Shown here piece by piece: positions 1-9,516 of a stretch of DNA of 64,000 bases (its first letter is position 1; every line of letters begins with the position of its first letter). The position numbers and the translations under genes are program-made. Source of the stretch: Neobacillus niacini (lineage in GTDB: Bacteria; Bacillota; Bacilli; Bacillales; Cytobacillaceae); the NCBI RefSeq assembly GCF_000759675.1, contig NZ_BAWM01000152.1, forward strand, positions 1-64,000. The letters are read 5' to 3'. The notes below the pieces were generated by a model. That model saw only the letters and a program-made list of their open reading frames with translations. It made no database searches and had not been told where the DNA came from.

Positions 1-1200
1 CATTTGACCGCCCATTGGCATTTGACCCATTCCTCCAGGCATTTGACCGCCCATTGGCATTTGACCCATTCCTCCAGGCATTTGTCCGCTCATTGGCATT
101 TGATCAAAGCCTCCTTGCATTGGGTTTGTCATCGGTAATTGCGGCATAAAGGATGAAGATTCATCATCAAATCCATGTGGCATATATTGCGCACCTGCTA
201 CGCCTGGCATTGGTCCAGGTTGATAAGGTAACATATTAGGTGCCTGTTGCATTGCCACTCCTTGAACTTGAGGATATGGCATGAATGATACTGGTGGACA
301 AGGAGGCGGCGGACACCATTGTGGTGGTGGCGGACAAAATCCTGATCCAGGCATTATTGGTGAAATAGGTACACAATAATCTTGTAACATTTGCTGCTGT
401 ACAGGGAACTGGTTTGCCATTGGTGCTTCTTGTACAGGCATGACTGGGTTTTCCTTTATCGGTTCTTTTATTTCAGGAAGTATGTTTGCTGGTTTTGGAG
501 GCAGTTGTGGCTGTTTTACCCCCATATTGGTCATATTGTTCATATAATAGTTGTTAATATCGATTTCTGGGATGATTTGCAGGGGCATTTTTGGAGTGTA
601 TGGTGTTTTAGGTGCTTCTTTAATTGGCGCTTCCTTAATTGGTGCTACTTTAATTGGTGCTTCTTTAATTGGTGCTTCCTTAATTGGTGCTACTTTAATT
701 GGTGCTTCCTTAATTGGTGCTGCTTTAATTGGTGCTTCCTTAATTGGTGCTACTTTAATTGGTGCTGCTTTAATTGGTGCTTCCTTAATTGGTGCTGCTT
801 TAATTGGTGCTTCCTTAATAGGTGCTACTTTAATTGGTGCTGCTTTAATTGGTGCTTCCTTAATAGGTGCTGCTTTAATTGGTGCTTCCTTTATTGGAAC
901 CTCCTTCTTTGGAGCTGTTTTAATCGGCATTTCTTTTGGTTTCTCTTTGGTATACGGTTGCTCAGCAATCGGCATTTCTTTCTTGGCGCCTAAGTTGATT
1001 GTGGCCCCCGGCTTAGTTCCCATAGGCGCTTCTTTTTTTACATTTCCACCTGATGTTGGGACTTTTATTTTCATACCGGGCATAATCATATCAGGGTTGC
1101 TGAGCTGTGAATTCATCTTTTTCAGCTCTTCAAAATTCACGCCGTACTTCTTGGCGATTTTCCAAAGAGTATCCCCTTTCTGTACGATATGGATCTTCAC
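1..1200 (-). CDS. safA: Spore coat assembly protein SafA, 3' end outside the window
   Basis: The product starts with a LysM domain (about residues 1-48, beginning VKIHIVQKGDTLWKIAKKYG), which in SafA binds spore cortex peptidoglycan and recruits inner-coat proteins. After it come about 20 copies of a five-residue APIK(E/A/V) repeat, a Pro/Cys-rich segment (CPPPP-type motifs), and at the window edge a Met/Gly-rich repeat. The frame stays open to base 1, so the C-terminus is missing. The start is a GTG at 1200 preceded by AGGAGGG. Position next to nadA and the spoVID gene elsewhere in the window match SafA, which interacts with SpoVID. The extended repeat tract is unusual. Confidence 0.9.
   Translation of the reverse strand, partial: MKIHIVQKGDTLWKIAKKYGVNFEELKKMNSQLSNPDMIMPGMKIKVPTSGGNVKKEAPMGTKPGATINLGAKKEMPIAEQPYTKEKPKEMPIKTAPKKEVPIKEAPIKAAPIKEAPIKAAPIKVAPIKEAPIKAAPIKEAPIKAAPIKVAPIKEAPIKAAPIKEAPIKVAPIKEAPIKEAPIKVAPIKEAPIKEAPKTPYTPKMPLQIIPEIDINNYYMNNMTNMGVKQPQLPPKPANILPEIKEPIKENPVMPVQEAPMANQFPVQQQMLQDYCVPISPIMPGSGFCPPPPQWCPPPPCPPVSFMPYPQVQGVAMQQAPNMLPYQPGPMPGVAGAQYMPHGFDDESSSFMPQLPMTNPMQGGFDQMPMSGQMPGGMGQMPMGGQMPGGMGQMPMGGQM
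609..905 (-). repeat. 15-bp in-frame tandem repeat inside safA
   Basis: About 20 direct copies of a 15-base unit encode alternating APIKE, APIKA and APIKV pentapeptides. Copies are nearly identical at DNA level, which suggests slippage or recombination and probable length variation between strains. The opposite strand happens to be open as a Leu-Ile-Gly-Ala repeat but has no independent coding support. Confidence 0.93.
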
Positions 1201-1273
1201 TCTGATTTCCCTCCTATGCATAAGTCCATATATTCTATGTGATGATAGGCAAAGTGCTAACATTCTTCAGAAA

Positions 1274-1302
1274 AACTTATGCTTTTTTTCGGGAAAATAT
1301 GA
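1274..1302 (-). promoter_or_regulatory. Candidate sigma-E promoter of safA
   Basis: On the minus strand TCATATT (1302-1296) is followed after 14 bases by CATAAGTT (1281-1274). This is close to the sigma-E consensus (KMATATT, 14-15 bases, CATACAMT). It lies about 75 bases upstream of the GTG start. Mother-cell expression is known for B. subtilis safA; the assignment here is from sequence match only. Confidence 0.6.
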
Positions 1303-1317
1303 ATCAACCCTTTAAAT

Positions 1318-1354
1318 ATAAAAATAGATGCAATTTTAAAAAATTGCATCTATC
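1318..1354 (-). terminator. Terminator of the nadBCA operon
   Basis: A perfect 13-bp stem (1324-1336 with 1341-1353) lies directly after the nadA stop and is followed on the minus strand by a T-rich run. Confidence 0.85.
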
Positions 1355-1360
1355 CTATCA

Positions 1361-2458
1361 TTATGCGTTTTGTAACATTCTATCTAGCGCTAATTTTGCA
1401 TTTTCAGCAATTTCAGGACTAACCTTAATAATATTATTTGTATCTTCTAATGTATCCAAGCTCCACACTAGATGTGGAAGGTCAATTCGATTCATCGTTA
1501 AACAAGGACACATTTGTGGATTTAATGAAATGATTTTTTTATCAGGATGATTCTGAATCAGTCGATTGACAAGATTCATCTCCGTTCCGATTGCCCACTC
1601 AGAACCTGGCTCCGCTTTTTCAATCGCATTAATAATATAACTTGTTGAACCAGCCATATCGGATAATTCCACGACCTCGCGACGACACTCAGGATGAACA
1701 ATAATCGTCATGTTAGGATATTGACTCCTTGTGTCATGGACATTATGAACCGTAAAGTTCTCATGTACCGAGCAGTGACCTTTCCAAAGGATCACTTTTA
1801 TTTTTGAAGGATCACCTCCGTATTCCAGCGAATTTGTAATTGGATTCCAAACTGCCATTTCATCTAAGCCAATACCCAAATCATAAGCCGTATTACGACC
1901 TAAATGCTGATCAGGTAAAAATAAAATCCGTTCTTTTTGTGTAAATGCCCACTTTACCATTGTCTCGGCATTAGAAGAGGTTACACTCGCACCACCATGA
2001 GCGCCGACAAAAGACTTAATCGCCGCTGTAGAATTAACATATGTTAAAGGAGTAATCGTATCACCAAAGATTCCCTGTAGGATTTCCCACGCTTTTTCGG
2101 TTTGATCAAGGTCTGCCATGTCAGCCATGGAACAGCCTGCACGCATGTCTGGGAGAATTACTTTTTGGTTTTCGTTTGTAAGAATATCTGCCGTTTCCGC
2201 CATAAAATGAACGCCGCAGAAAACAATATATTCTGCTTCTGAATTTTCAGCTGATAATTGTGCGAGTTTTAAAGAATCTCCTGTGGCGTCTGCAAACTGT
2301 ATCACTTCATCTTTTTGATAATGATGACCTGGAATGAAAAGTTTTGAGCCTAATTTGTTTTTCACTTCAACCACTCTAGCCTCTAACTCTTCCTTGGACA
2401 TTTGTTTGTATTTTTCAGGAATCATTTTATTCATTTTCATAGTCGCTAAAATACTCAT
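1361..2458 (-). CDS. nadA: Quinolinate synthase NadA
   Basis: NadA condenses iminoaspartate with dihydroxyacetone phosphate to quinolinate, the second step of de novo NAD synthesis, using a [4Fe-4S] cluster. The protein (365 aa from the preferred start) has the Cys-bearing motifs of the family: [22 protein letters not shown] and MCPCLTMNR, plus [15 protein letters not shown] and HPECRREV. A longer open frame exists upstream, but MSILATMK at 2458 has GGGGAGGA in front of it and matches the usual N-terminus. It follows nadC by one base, so translation is probably coupled. The neighbouring nifS-type desulfurase probably supplies sulfur for its cluster. Confidence 0.96.
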   Translation of the reverse strand: MSILATMKMNKMIPEKYKQMSKEELEARVVEVKNKLGSKLFIPGHHYQKDEVIQFADATGDSLKLAQLSAENSEAEYIVFCGVHFMAETADILTNENQKVILPDMRAGCSMADMADLDQTEKAWEILQGIFGDTITPLTYVNSTAAIKSFVGAHGGASVTSSNAETMVKWAFTQKERILFLPDQHLGRNTAYDLGIGLDEMAVWNPITNSLEYGGDPSKIKVILWKGHCSVHENFTVHNVHDTRSQYPNMTIIVHPECRREVVELSDMAGSTSYIINAIEKAEPGSEWAIGTEMNLVNRLIQNHPDKKIISLNPQMCPCLTMNRIDLPHLVWSLDTLEDTNNIIKVSPEIAENAKLALDRMLQNA

Positions 2459-2459
2459 A

Positions 2460-3311
2460 TTATAATTCCTCCCCTTTACTCCAGAGAACTTTGACACTTA
2501 TATCGAGTGCTTTATATGAATGTGTTAAGAATCCTAGTGAAATATAATCAACACCTGTATCACGATAATCAGCTAAATTGGTCAATTGAATACCGCCTGA
2601 AGCTTCAGTTATGAATCCAGCTGGAACTAATTTGATCAGTTCTTTAATCTCGTCTGGCGTACGATTGTCAAACATAATCACATCTGCACCTGCAGTGACG
2701 GCTTCTTTAACTTGGGCTTCTGTTTCAACCTCTACTTCGACCTTTACCATATGACCGGCTTTTTTTCGAACCGTTTCAACTGCATGAGAAATTGAGCCTG
2801 CAAACGAAATATGATTGTCTTTAATCATGATGCCATCATATAAACCGAAACGATGATTAAAGCCTCCTCCGGTGGTAACGGCATATTTTTCAAGCATTCT
2901 TAAGCCAGGTGTCGTTTTACGCGTATCGCAAATTTTGGTATGACCACTGTCCAGTGTTGAAATAGCTTTACGTGTAAGGGTGGCAATCCCACTCATTCTT
3001 TGGACAAGGTTAAGGACAACTCTTTCCCCTTTTAATAAATCTGCGATTTTTCCAGAGGCTGTCGCAAGCTTCTGACCATATTCAATGGCTTGACCATCCT
3101 TCACAAAAACCTGTGTTTCAATATCACTATTTAAAAGTTTAAAACCCGCTTTTATAATTTCTTCTCCACAAAAAATTCCGTTATCCTTTGAGAGAAAAAC
3201 AATTTCCCCTTTAGTATCATCTGCAAAGATTAAATCGGTTGTAATGTCCTGTTCCCCAATATCTTCGATAAAAAATTGCTCAAGTAGCGAGCGCAGTTTC
3301 AATGTATTCAT
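2460..3311 (-). CDS. nadC: Nicotinate-nucleotide pyrophosphorylase (quinolinate phosphoribosyltransferase)
   Basis: NadC converts quinolinate and PRPP to nicotinate mononucleotide with release of CO2, the third step of NAD synthesis. The 283-aa protein shows the family core: [12 protein letters not shown] near the N-terminus, [18 protein letters not shown] in the middle, KDNHI, and EVEVETEAQ followed by [12 protein letters not shown] and EASGGI in the barrel. The start at 3311 lies within the end of nadB (32-base overlap), typical of a tightly coupled nadB-nadC-nadA operon. Confidence 0.96.
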   Translation of the reverse strand: MNTLKLRSLLEQFFIEDIGEQDITTDLIFADDTKGEIVFLSKDNGIFCGEEIIKAGFKLLNSDIETQVFVKDGQAIEYGQKLATASGKIADLLKGERVVLNLVQRMSGIATLTRKAISTLDSGHTKICDTRKTTPGLRMLEKYAVTTGGGFNHRFGLYDGIMIKDNHISFAGSISHAVETVRKKAGHMVKVEVEVETEAQVKEAVTAGADVIMFDNRTPDEIKELIKLVPAGFITEASGGIQLTNLADYRDTGVDYISLGFLTHSYKALDISVKVLWSKGEEL

Positions 3312-4854
3312 GGTTCGTCTCCATTCCCCGGCTATTTTTATGAATAATGGTTTTGTTTAACCAATGATGATCGTCTTCCATCGGATAATCACTTCGATAA
3401 TGACCTCCACGGCTTTCTGTTCGTTTCAGAGCAGCTTCGGTAATTAAATTTGCTATCATCAGCATAAAAATCTTCGTCATCTCTTCTAAAGAATAATTAT
3501 CAAGATCATTTATTTGGTGGGCATTAAACGTATCTAACCATGCTTTTTGGTTCTTGAGATTGACCTCATTTCGAACAATTCCGACCCGCTCCATCATCGT
3601 ATCTTTAATTTGTTGTCTATCTGGTAAGATTACTTTTTCTTGAGGGATAAATGGACGCTTGATCTCTGTCCCAACGATATCTTCATATACAGCCTCATTT
3701 AGCCATGAGGATAACTTTTCTCCCATATATAAACCTTCTAATAAAGAATTACTTGCCAAACGGTTGGCACCATGTAATCCTGTGCAGGCGGCTTCTCCAA
3801 TGGCAAATAGCCCCTTTATAGAAGTCCTTCCGAATAAATCTGTTTTAATTCCTCCCATTAAAAAATGACTGCCGGGAGCAACTGGGATTCTCCCCTTTGA
3901 TAACTGAATTCCATTTTCCTCACATATGGATGTTATGGACGGGAATCTTTGCTTAAAGTTTTTAATTTTACTAATATCTAAATATATGTTGTAGCCTTTT
4001 TTAAGATATTCATAGATTTTCTGCGAAACAACATGCCTTGGGCCAAGGTCTTTGAGAGGATGAACACCTTCCATAATCGGGGTGCCATCATCGGTTACAA
4101 GAACGGCACCTTCGCCGCGTACCGCTTCCGAAATCAACCCTTTTGTTTCACCATTTAAATATAAGAGTGTTGGATGGAATTGAATAAATTCCATATCGAC
4201 CACCTCAACACCAGCTAAATAGGCCATCGCTATCCCATCGCCGCTGACAGTATCGGCATTTGAGGTATAGGTGAACAATTGTCCACAACCGCCAGTAGCA
4301 AGAATCGTATTATTGCTATAGTAATTCTTTATCTGTCCATCCGACCCTTTAGCTTTTACACCAATACATCGATTTTCAGAATTCAGCAATAATTCATAAG
4401 CAAAAACATCCTCTTCAATGGTGACATTTTCCTTCAGCGTGCTGATAAGGAACTCAACCATATTTTTACCTGTTGCATCACCGCCGCCATGAACAATTCG
4501 CTTTTCGCTATGTGCCCCTTCCATTCCTAAGAGCAATTCACCTTTTTGATTTTTATCAAAAACAGATCCTTGTTCAGTAATGAACTTAATCAACCCAGGT
4601 GCGGCATGAATGATTTGCTCGACGGCTTTTTGATTATTGTGATATCTTCCTGCCTCAAGCGTATCGGTAATATGTTTACTTGGATGGTCATGCTCGCCAA
4701 TAGCTGCAGCAATACCGCCTTGAGCAAGATAAGAATTGGCTGTTCTTACCTTTTCCTTTGTGAGAATCCTCACATTTAAATCCTTATTTAAAAGCGAGGC
4801 TAACTGCAGCGCAGCTATCCCACTTCCTAAAATTAAAACATCATTATTTGTCAT
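3280..4854 (-). CDS. nadB: L-aspartate oxidase NadB
   Basis: NadB is a flavoenzyme that oxidises L-aspartate to iminoaspartate, the first committed step of NAD synthesis. The 524-aa protein begins with an FAD Rossmann motif (DVLILGSGIAALQLASLL), followed by NSYLAQGGIAAA, the FHPTLLY and EAVRGEGA segments, and near the C-terminal half ACTGLHGANRLASNSLLE, all characteristic of the succinate dehydrogenase/aspartate oxidase flavoprotein family. It is the first gene of the nadBCA operon and is divergent from nifS across a probable NiaR-controlled region. Confidence 0.96.
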   Translation of the reverse strand: MTNNDVLILGSGIAALQLASLLNKDLNVRILTKEKVRTANSYLAQGGIAAAIGEHDHPSKHITDTLEAGRYHNNQKAVEQIIHAAPGLIKFITEQGSVFDKNQKGELLLGMEGAHSEKRIVHGGGDATGKNMVEFLISTLKENVTIEEDVFAYELLLNSENRCIGVKAKGSDGQIKNYYSNNTILATGGCGQLFTYTSNADTVSGDGIAMAYLAGVEVVDMEFIQFHPTLLYLNGETKGLISEAVRGEGAVLVTDDGTPIMEGVHPLKDLGPRHVVSQKIYEYLKKGYNIYLDISKIKNFKQRFPSITSICEENGIQLSKGRIPVAPGSHFLMGGIKTDLFGRTSIKGLFAIGEAACTGLHGANRLASNSLLEGLYMGEKLSSWLNEAVYEDIVGTEIKRPFIPQEKVILPDRQQIKDTMMERVGIVRNEVNLKNQKAWLDTFNAHQINDLDNYSLEEMTKIFMLMIANLITEAALKRTESRGGHYRSDYPMEDDHHWLNKTIIHKNSRGMETNHEYIETALAT

Positions 4855-4873
4855 ATTGACTCCTCCTGGATTA

Positions 4874-4917
4874 ACAGGTGTCTTGACATCTATATTTACA
4901 TAGATTTAAACTATTAT
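4874..4917. promoter_or_regulatory. Probable NiaR operator and promoter between nadB and nifS
   Basis: An imperfect dyad AGGTGT-CTTG-ACATCT (4876-4891) overlaps a plus-strand -35 (TTGACA, 4883-4888) with a possible -10 TAAACT 18 bases downstream. A second perfect 6-bp inverted repeat (ATCTAT/ATAGAT, 4888-4905) adjoins it. The ACAGGTGTCTTGACA core resembles the known NiaR (YrxA) site in this same divergent region of other bacilli. Repression by niacin-bound NiaR of both operons is inferred. Confidence 0.65.
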
Positions 4918-4976
4918 CAAGAGTTTTTTAAAAGAGCATTATCAAAGTTCAAAAATACTAATATTGGAGATTACTA

Positions 4977-6107
4977 ATGATATATTTTGATTTTGCGGCG
5001 ACCACTCCGTTAGATTCTGAAGCAGCAGAGGTGTTTGTTCAGGCATCTACTGAGTATTTTGGGAACTCAAGCTCCCTCCATGATATAGGTGGACAGTCAC
5101 AGGAGTTACTAGAGAATTGCCGCGAAGAGCTGGCAAATCTTTTAGGAGTTAATAAAAAAGGATTATACTTTACAAGTGGTGGATCCGAGGGGAATTTTTT
5201 AGCCATTGAGGCATTATTATCTGCTCCTAAAAAACCCGGGAAGCACATTATAGCTGGGATGGCTGAGCACTCTTCCATCCATGGAGTTCTTAACAGGTTA
5301 GAAGGGTACAGTATTACCTATTTACCACTTAATTCTTCAGGTCTCATTGACATAGAAGAATTGGAGCGTACCATTACTCCTGAAACGGTTTTAGTGACAG
5401 TACAGCACATTAATTCTGAAATAGGTACCATTCAGCCGATTGAAGACATAGCTTCTATTTGCAGGGAGCATGACATCCATTTTCACAGTGATTTTGTTCA
5501 ATCTTTTGGAAAAATTGAATTGAAAAAGATTGCCCCGCTTGTCAGCAGCTGTTCCTTTTCTGGTCATAAAATTTATGGGCCCAAAGGGGTAGGCGGCGCC
5601 TATATCAACCCTGCTATTTCTTGGAGCCCATTTTTCCCAGGCGGATCACATGAAAGAGGCTTCAGACCAGGAACCGTAAACGTCCCAGCGATAGCGGCGA
5701 TGACTGCGGCTGCTCAAAAAATTAATGACGAACTTGGGCAAAGTCACGATAGATTTTTAGAACTTCGTGGCACTTTGATGGAGGCGCTTGATCCAATTAA
5801 GGAATTTGTGCATATTTATCAGTCAGATTCAGACTCGCAGTTACCATCTATCATTGGTTTTCGTATTTCTGGAATTGAAGGGCAATGGATGATGCTCGAA
5901 TGTAATCGCTATGGGTTCGCGATTTCAACCGGAAGTGCCTGTCAAATTGGCATGCAAGCTCCAGCAAAAGTGACACAAGCATTAGGATTAAGCCTTCAAG
6001 AAGGGAAGGAATTTATCCGTATTTCTTTTGGAAAAACAACCAAGAGGGAAGATGTAGTAAAGCTTGGAGAAACTATTGTAGATATCGTAAAAAAATTTAA
6101 AAACTAG
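4977..6107 (+). CDS. nifS: NifS-type cysteine desulfurase of the NAD locus
   Basis: This PLP enzyme removes sulfur from cysteine; in Bacillus the copy next to nadB serves Fe-S assembly on NadA. The 376-aa protein has the PLP lysine in SGHKIYGPKG (Lys198), the upstream EHSS and HSDFVQS motifs of class V aminotransferases, and the persulfide cysteine in STGSACQIG (Cys322). It is divergent from nadB and lies 42 bases upstream of niaR in one operon. Length and active-site loop fit the NifS/IscS group rather than SufS. Confidence 0.93.
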   Translation: MIYFDFAATTPLDSEAAEVFVQASTEYFGNSSSLHDIGGQSQELLENCREELANLLGVNKKGLYFTSGGSEGNFLAIEALLSAPKKPGKHIIAGMAEHSSIHGVLNRLEGYSITYLPLNSSGLIDIEELERTITPETVLVTVQHINSEIGTIQPIEDIASICREHDIHFHSDFVQSFGKIELKKIAPLVSSCSFSGHKIYGPKGVGGAYINPAISWSPFFPGGSHERGFRPGTVNVPAIAAMTAAAQKINDELGQSHDRFLELRGTLMEALDPIKEFVHIYQSDSDSQLPSIIGFRISGIEGQWMMLECNRYGFAISTGSACQIGMQAPAKVTQALGLSLQEGKEFIRISFGKTTKREDVVKLGETIVDIVKKFKN

Positions 6108-6149
6108 AAACTGTGCTAGAATATAGAGTAGGAATACGAGGAGGTATTT

Positions 6150-6689
6150 ATGGCTGAGCAAAAGAAAATATTAGGCGATGAAAGGAGAGCTTTCATCCTG
6201 CAACTGCTAAAAGACAGCCCTGTACCGCTTACAGGAAGCGAATTAGCAACACGAACAAATGTAAGCAGGCAAGTGATTGTTGGGGATATTACGCTCCTTA
6301 AAGCAAAAGATGAGCCGATTATCGCCACAAGTCAAGGCTATTTGTATTTTAAGCAAAACACAGGCATGCCATTATTCGAAAGGACCATCGCCTGCAGTCA
6401 CTCACCGGATGACACAGTAAAAGAGCTAAATTTAATGGTGGATCATGGTGTATTGGTAAAGGATGTTAAAATTGAGCATGCAGTTTACGGTGATTTAACT
6501 GCCTCGATTATGGTATCCAATCGCCAAGAAGTGAAACAATTTATGGATAACATCCATAATACAAAGGCCTCGTTATTATCGGAATTAACAGGCGGCATTC
6601 ACATTCATACAATCGCTGCATCAAGTACACAAACCTTAGACAATGCCGAAGCAGCTTTGAAGGAAGCTGGATTTTTAATTGAATATTAA
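6150..6689 (+). CDS. niaR: Niacin-responsive repressor NiaR (YrxA)
   Basis: NiaR represses NAD biosynthesis and niacin uptake genes when nicotinate is plentiful. The 179-aa protein has an N-terminal winged HTH (about residues 12-60, with SELATRTNVSRQVIVGDITLLK as recognition region) and a C-terminal 3H domain containing the spaced histidines of CSHSPDD, VDHGVLVKDVKIEHAVYG and GGIHIHTIAA that bind metal and ligand. A strong GAGGAGG site precedes the ATG. Its location beside nifS and nadBCA indicates local control. Confidence 0.94.
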   Translation: MAEQKKILGDERRAFILQLLKDSPVPLTGSELATRTNVSRQVIVGDITLLKAKDEPIIATSQGYLYFKQNTGMPLFERTIACSHSPDDTVKELNLMVDHGVLVKDVKIEHAVYGDLTASIMVSNRQEVKQFMDNIHNTKASLLSELTGGIHIHTIAASSTQTLDNAEAALKEAGFLIEY

Positions 6690-6693
6690 AAGC

Positions 6694-6726
6694 AAAAAGT
6701 ACCGAGCATATGCCCGGTACTTTTAG
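6694..6726. terminator. Bidirectional terminator between niaR and pheA
   Basis: A perfect 10-bp stem AAAAGTACCG/CGGTACTTTT (6695-6704 with 6715-6724) has A-rich and T-rich flanks and separates two convergent genes; it overlaps the pheA stop. Confidence 0.85.
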
Positions 6727-7577
6727 TTTAATTCGACCATTTTGGATGGGTAGCTTCCCAATAATGTTACACCACAGCCTAAAGCTTCAAGTTCGGCCAT
6801 TGCGCCTGGAATCAATACCTCATCTAGTTTCATTTCCAAATCAATGATGAAAAAATAATTGCCAATTCCTGTTTTCATCGGTCTTGATTCAATTTTGGAA
6901 AGGTTTATTTTCCGCCAAGCAAAGGCAGAAAGGACCATATGCAGCGTTCCAGCTTTGTCAGTTGGAAGTGTGACCATCAGGGTTGTTTTGTAATGGGATG
7001 AACCGCTGAGTTCCTCAAAATCCAGTCCCTTTTCTGATAAAACGAAAAAGCGGGTATGGTTATGGTCAAAATCATGAATATCTCGTTGTACAATCGACAA
7101 TCCATATTCTTCAGCTGCCAATTCATTCGCGATGGCGGCTACACGCAATTCTGGATGGTCCATCACCATTTTGGCTGCAGCAGCCGTGGAGCTGACACTC
7201 TCATAAGGTATCCCATGTAACTTAGTATGTAAGAACTTATGGCATTGGGCAATTGCATGGGAGTGACTGTACACCTTATTAACATCATGCCAATTTTCAC
7301 TGTTATCAGGATGCACCATCAGATGCTGCTTAATCGGAATGGTAATCTCCCCGACAATCGGCAATTGAACCACATGGGTCAAGTAATCTATTGTAATATT
7401 AACGGTTCCTTCAAGTGTATTTTCAATAGGAACAACCGCAAGTTCCACCTTTTCGCTGACAACCGCATCCATGGATTCAGGAATCGTCCGATATGGTTCA
7501 TGCTCGAATCCAGGAAAAACCTTTTTCACCGCTAATTCGGTGAAGGTTGCCTTTGGTCCTAAAAAACCAACTTTCAT
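6723..7577 (-). CDS. pheA: Prephenate dehydratase PheA
   Basis: PheA converts prephenate to phenylpyruvate in phenylalanine synthesis. The 284-aa monofunctional enzyme starts KVGFLGPKATFTE, contains the conserved NTLEGTVNITIDYL loop and the HNHTRFFVLSE segment with the essential Thr-Arg-Phe, then a C-terminal ACT domain (about residues 190-270, with KIESRPMK) for feedback by phenylalanine. The ATG at 7577 is preferred because GGGAG lies 11 bases before it; the upstream in-frame GTG overlaps that site. It sits downstream of pheB. Confidence 0.94.
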   Translation of the reverse strand: MKVGFLGPKATFTELAVKKVFPGFEHEPYRTIPESMDAVVSEKVELAVVPIENTLEGTVNITIDYLTHVVQLPIVGEITIPIKQHLMVHPDNSENWHDVNKVYSHSHAIAQCHKFLHTKLHGIPYESVSSTAAAAKMVMDHPELRVAAIANELAAEEYGLSIVQRDIHDFDHNHTRFFVLSEKGLDFEELSGSSHYKTTLMVTLPTDKAGTLHMVLSAFAWRKINLSKIESRPMKTGIGNYFFIIDLEMKLDEVLIPGAMAELEALGCGVTLLGSYPSKMVELN

Positions 7578-7633
7578 GATTTCACACACTCCCTAACAAA
7601 AAATCTCTCTCTGCTGCTAAAAATGAGCAATCA

Positions 7634-8089
7634 TTATGCGCCTGTTCCAAGCACTTCTACTTTTTCTACAAATTCAAGCTTGCGTAATTCTGCAAGCAGC
7701 TCATCAATATCAGTAGAAATCTCGGTGGTATTCAGTGAAAGTGTAACGTTTGCCCTTCCTTGCAGTGGAATGGTTTGATGAATCGTCAACACATTGCAGC
7801 CAGAAGAAGCAACTACACCGAGAAGCTTTGAAAGTGTGCCTGAACGGTCCTCAAGATGAAAAAAAAGTGTTACTAAGCGTTCCTTTACAATCGTGGAAAA
7901 TGGAAATACAGTATCCCTATATTTATAATAGGCACTTCTGCTTAGGTCCACCTGTTGAACCGCATCCCAAATAGACTCTGCCTTGCCTCTTTCGAGCATT
8001 TCTTTTACATCAAGTGTTTTCTTCATGGCTTCAGGCAAGACGTCTTCTCTTATTAAGTAAAATTTTTTATCAAATTTTTCATTTTTCAT
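7634..8089 (-). CDS. pheB: ACT domain protein PheB
   Basis: A 151-aa protein with a short N-terminal helical region ([23 protein letters not shown]) and a C-terminal ACT domain (about residues 70-148: [33 protein letters not shown]). ACT domains bind amino acids. It is encoded next to pheA in Bacillus as here, and is named PheB although its biochemical role is not settled. A regulatory rather than catalytic role is inferred because no enzyme domain is present. Confidence 0.88.
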   Translation of the reverse strand: MKNEKFDKKFYLIREDVLPEAMKKTLDVKEMLERGKAESIWDAVQQVDLSRSAYYKYRDTVFPFSTIVKERLVTLFFHLEDRSGTLSKLLGVVASSGCNVLTIHQTIPLQGRANVTLSLNTTEISTDIDELLAELRKLEFVEKVEVLGTGA

Positions 8090-8110
8090 CTCTATACCCC
8101 ACCTGATTAG

Positions 8111-8160
8111 AAAAAGCGTAAGCGCCCATATTGGGACCTATTTGGGGCGCTTCAGCTAGA
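8111..8160. repeat. Short copy of a dispersed hairpin element between obg and pheB
   Basis: AGCGCCC (8121-8127) pairs with GGGCGCT (8145-8151), followed by AGCTAGA. The ends match the two longer copies near 52370 and 62260. On the minus strand the hairpin is followed by GCTTTTTC, so it may also attenuate transcription from obg into pheB. Confidence 0.6.
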
Positions 8161-8183
8161 ATTTCTCAAAGTCCTTTTAAAAC

Positions 8184-9473
8184 CTACTCAACAAATTCGA
8201 ATTCAAAGTCTAATAATTTAACGATATCCCCATTTTTTGCACCTTTTTTCCTTAGAGCCTCGTCAACACCGAGACCACGAAGCTGTCTTGCAAAACGACG
8301 GATAGATTCATCCGTTTGGAAATTCGTCATCTTAAACAGCTTTTCAATTTTTTCACCCGTAATGACGAATGATCCATCTGGGTCTCTTGTTATAAAGAAT
8401 GCTTCAGGATCTGCCTCATGCTTGTAAAGAACACGATGGACCCCCGTTTCCTCCTCTTCATGCTCAAGGGGAAATTCCGGGGTCTGCTCAATTTTATCTG
8501 CAATTGCAAATAATAGCTCCCGCAAGCCTTTTCTCGACAAAGCCGATATCGGGAAAATCGGGAAATCCTCTTCAAGGCGTTCTTTAAATTTCTTTAAATT
8601 TTCTTCTGCTTCCGGCATGTCCATTTTATTGGCAACAATAATTTGCGGACGCTCTGTTAAGCGGAGATTATACTCTTCTAACTCTTTATTGATGGTCAGA
8701 TAATCCTCATAAGGATCTCGTCCTTCCATTGCAGCCATATCTATGACATGAACGATTACTCGTGTCCGTTCAATATGACGTAAAAATTGATGACCAAGTC
8801 CGACACCCTCACTCGCACCTTCAATCAATCCTGGAAGGTCTGCCATTACAAAACTTCTATTATCCTCTGTTTCAACCATTCCAAGATTTGGAACAATCGT
8901 TGTGAAATGGTATTCAGCAATTTTTGGTTTTGCTGAAGAAACGACTGATAATAAAGTTGATTTTCCAACGCTTGGAAAGCCAACAAGTCCAACGTCTGCA
9001 AGCAGCTTTAATTCAAGGATAACGTCGCGCTCTTGACCTGGTTCGCCATTTTCAGCAAGCTCTGGCGCAGGATTTGAAGGGGTCGCAAAACGGGAATTTC
9101 CTCTTCCTCCACGTCCTCCCTTGGCAATGACTGCACGCTGACCATTCTCAACAAGATCGGCAATGACTTCTTTTGTTTCTGCATCCATAACTACTGTGCC
9201 TGGCGGTACCTTAACAATCATATCTTTCGCATTTTTCCCATGCTGATTTTTGGACATTCCATGCTCACCACGTGGGGCTTTCCAATGGCGTTGATAACGG
9301 AAATCCATTAACGTACGCAAACCCTCATTTACTTCAAAAACAACATCGGCACCCTTACCGCCGTCTCCGCCAGCAGGTCCGCCCATTGGAACATATTTTT
9401 CACGACGAAACGCGACCATTCCATTACCGCCGTCTCCGCCTTTTACGTAAATCTTCGTTTGATCGACAAACAT
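8184..9473 (-). CDS. obg: GTPase Obg (ObgE/CgtA)
   Basis: Obg is an essential ribosome-associated GTPase involved in 50S assembly, the stringent and general stress responses and sporulation initiation. The 429-aa protein has the glycine-rich Obg domain (residues 1-158, [19 protein letters not shown]), a G domain with G1 GFPSVGKST, the switch-I region [11 protein letters not shown]3 [10 protein letters not shown]4 NKMD and SALS, and a C-terminal OCT domain of about 80 residues. It follows spo0B by 43 bases, the conserved Bacillus arrangement that links it to the phosphorelay. Confidence 0.97.
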   Translation of the reverse strand: MFVDQTKIYVKGGDGGNGMVAFRREKYVPMGGPAGGDGGKGADVVFEVNEGLRTLMDFRYQRHWKAPRGEHGMSKNQHGKNAKDMIVKVPPGTVVMDAETKEVIADLVENGQRAVIAKGGRGGRGNSRFATPSNPAPELAENGEPGQERDVILELKLLADVGLVGFPSVGKSTLLSVVSSAKPKIAEYHFTTIVPNLGMVETEDNRSFVMADLPGLIEGASEGVGLGHQFLRHIERTRVIVHVIDMAAMEGRDPYEDYLTINKELEEYNLRLTERPQIIVANKMDMPEAEENLKKFKERLEEDFPIFPISALSRKGLRELLFAIADKIEQTPEFPLEHEEEETGVHRVLYKHEADPEAFFITRDPDGSFVITGEKIEKLFKMTNFQTDESIRRFARQLRGLGVDEALRKKGAKNGDIVKLLDFEFEFVE

Positions 9474-9516
9474 GTAAATCCTCCTGATTTGACTGATAAA
9501 CGAACGGAATAAAAGC

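Noticed and set aside
551-1315. Plus-strand frame encoding Leu-Ile-Gly-Ala repeats
   Set aside because: It is the reverse reading of the safA repeat tract; safA has LysM, a ribosome site and promoter, while this frame has none.
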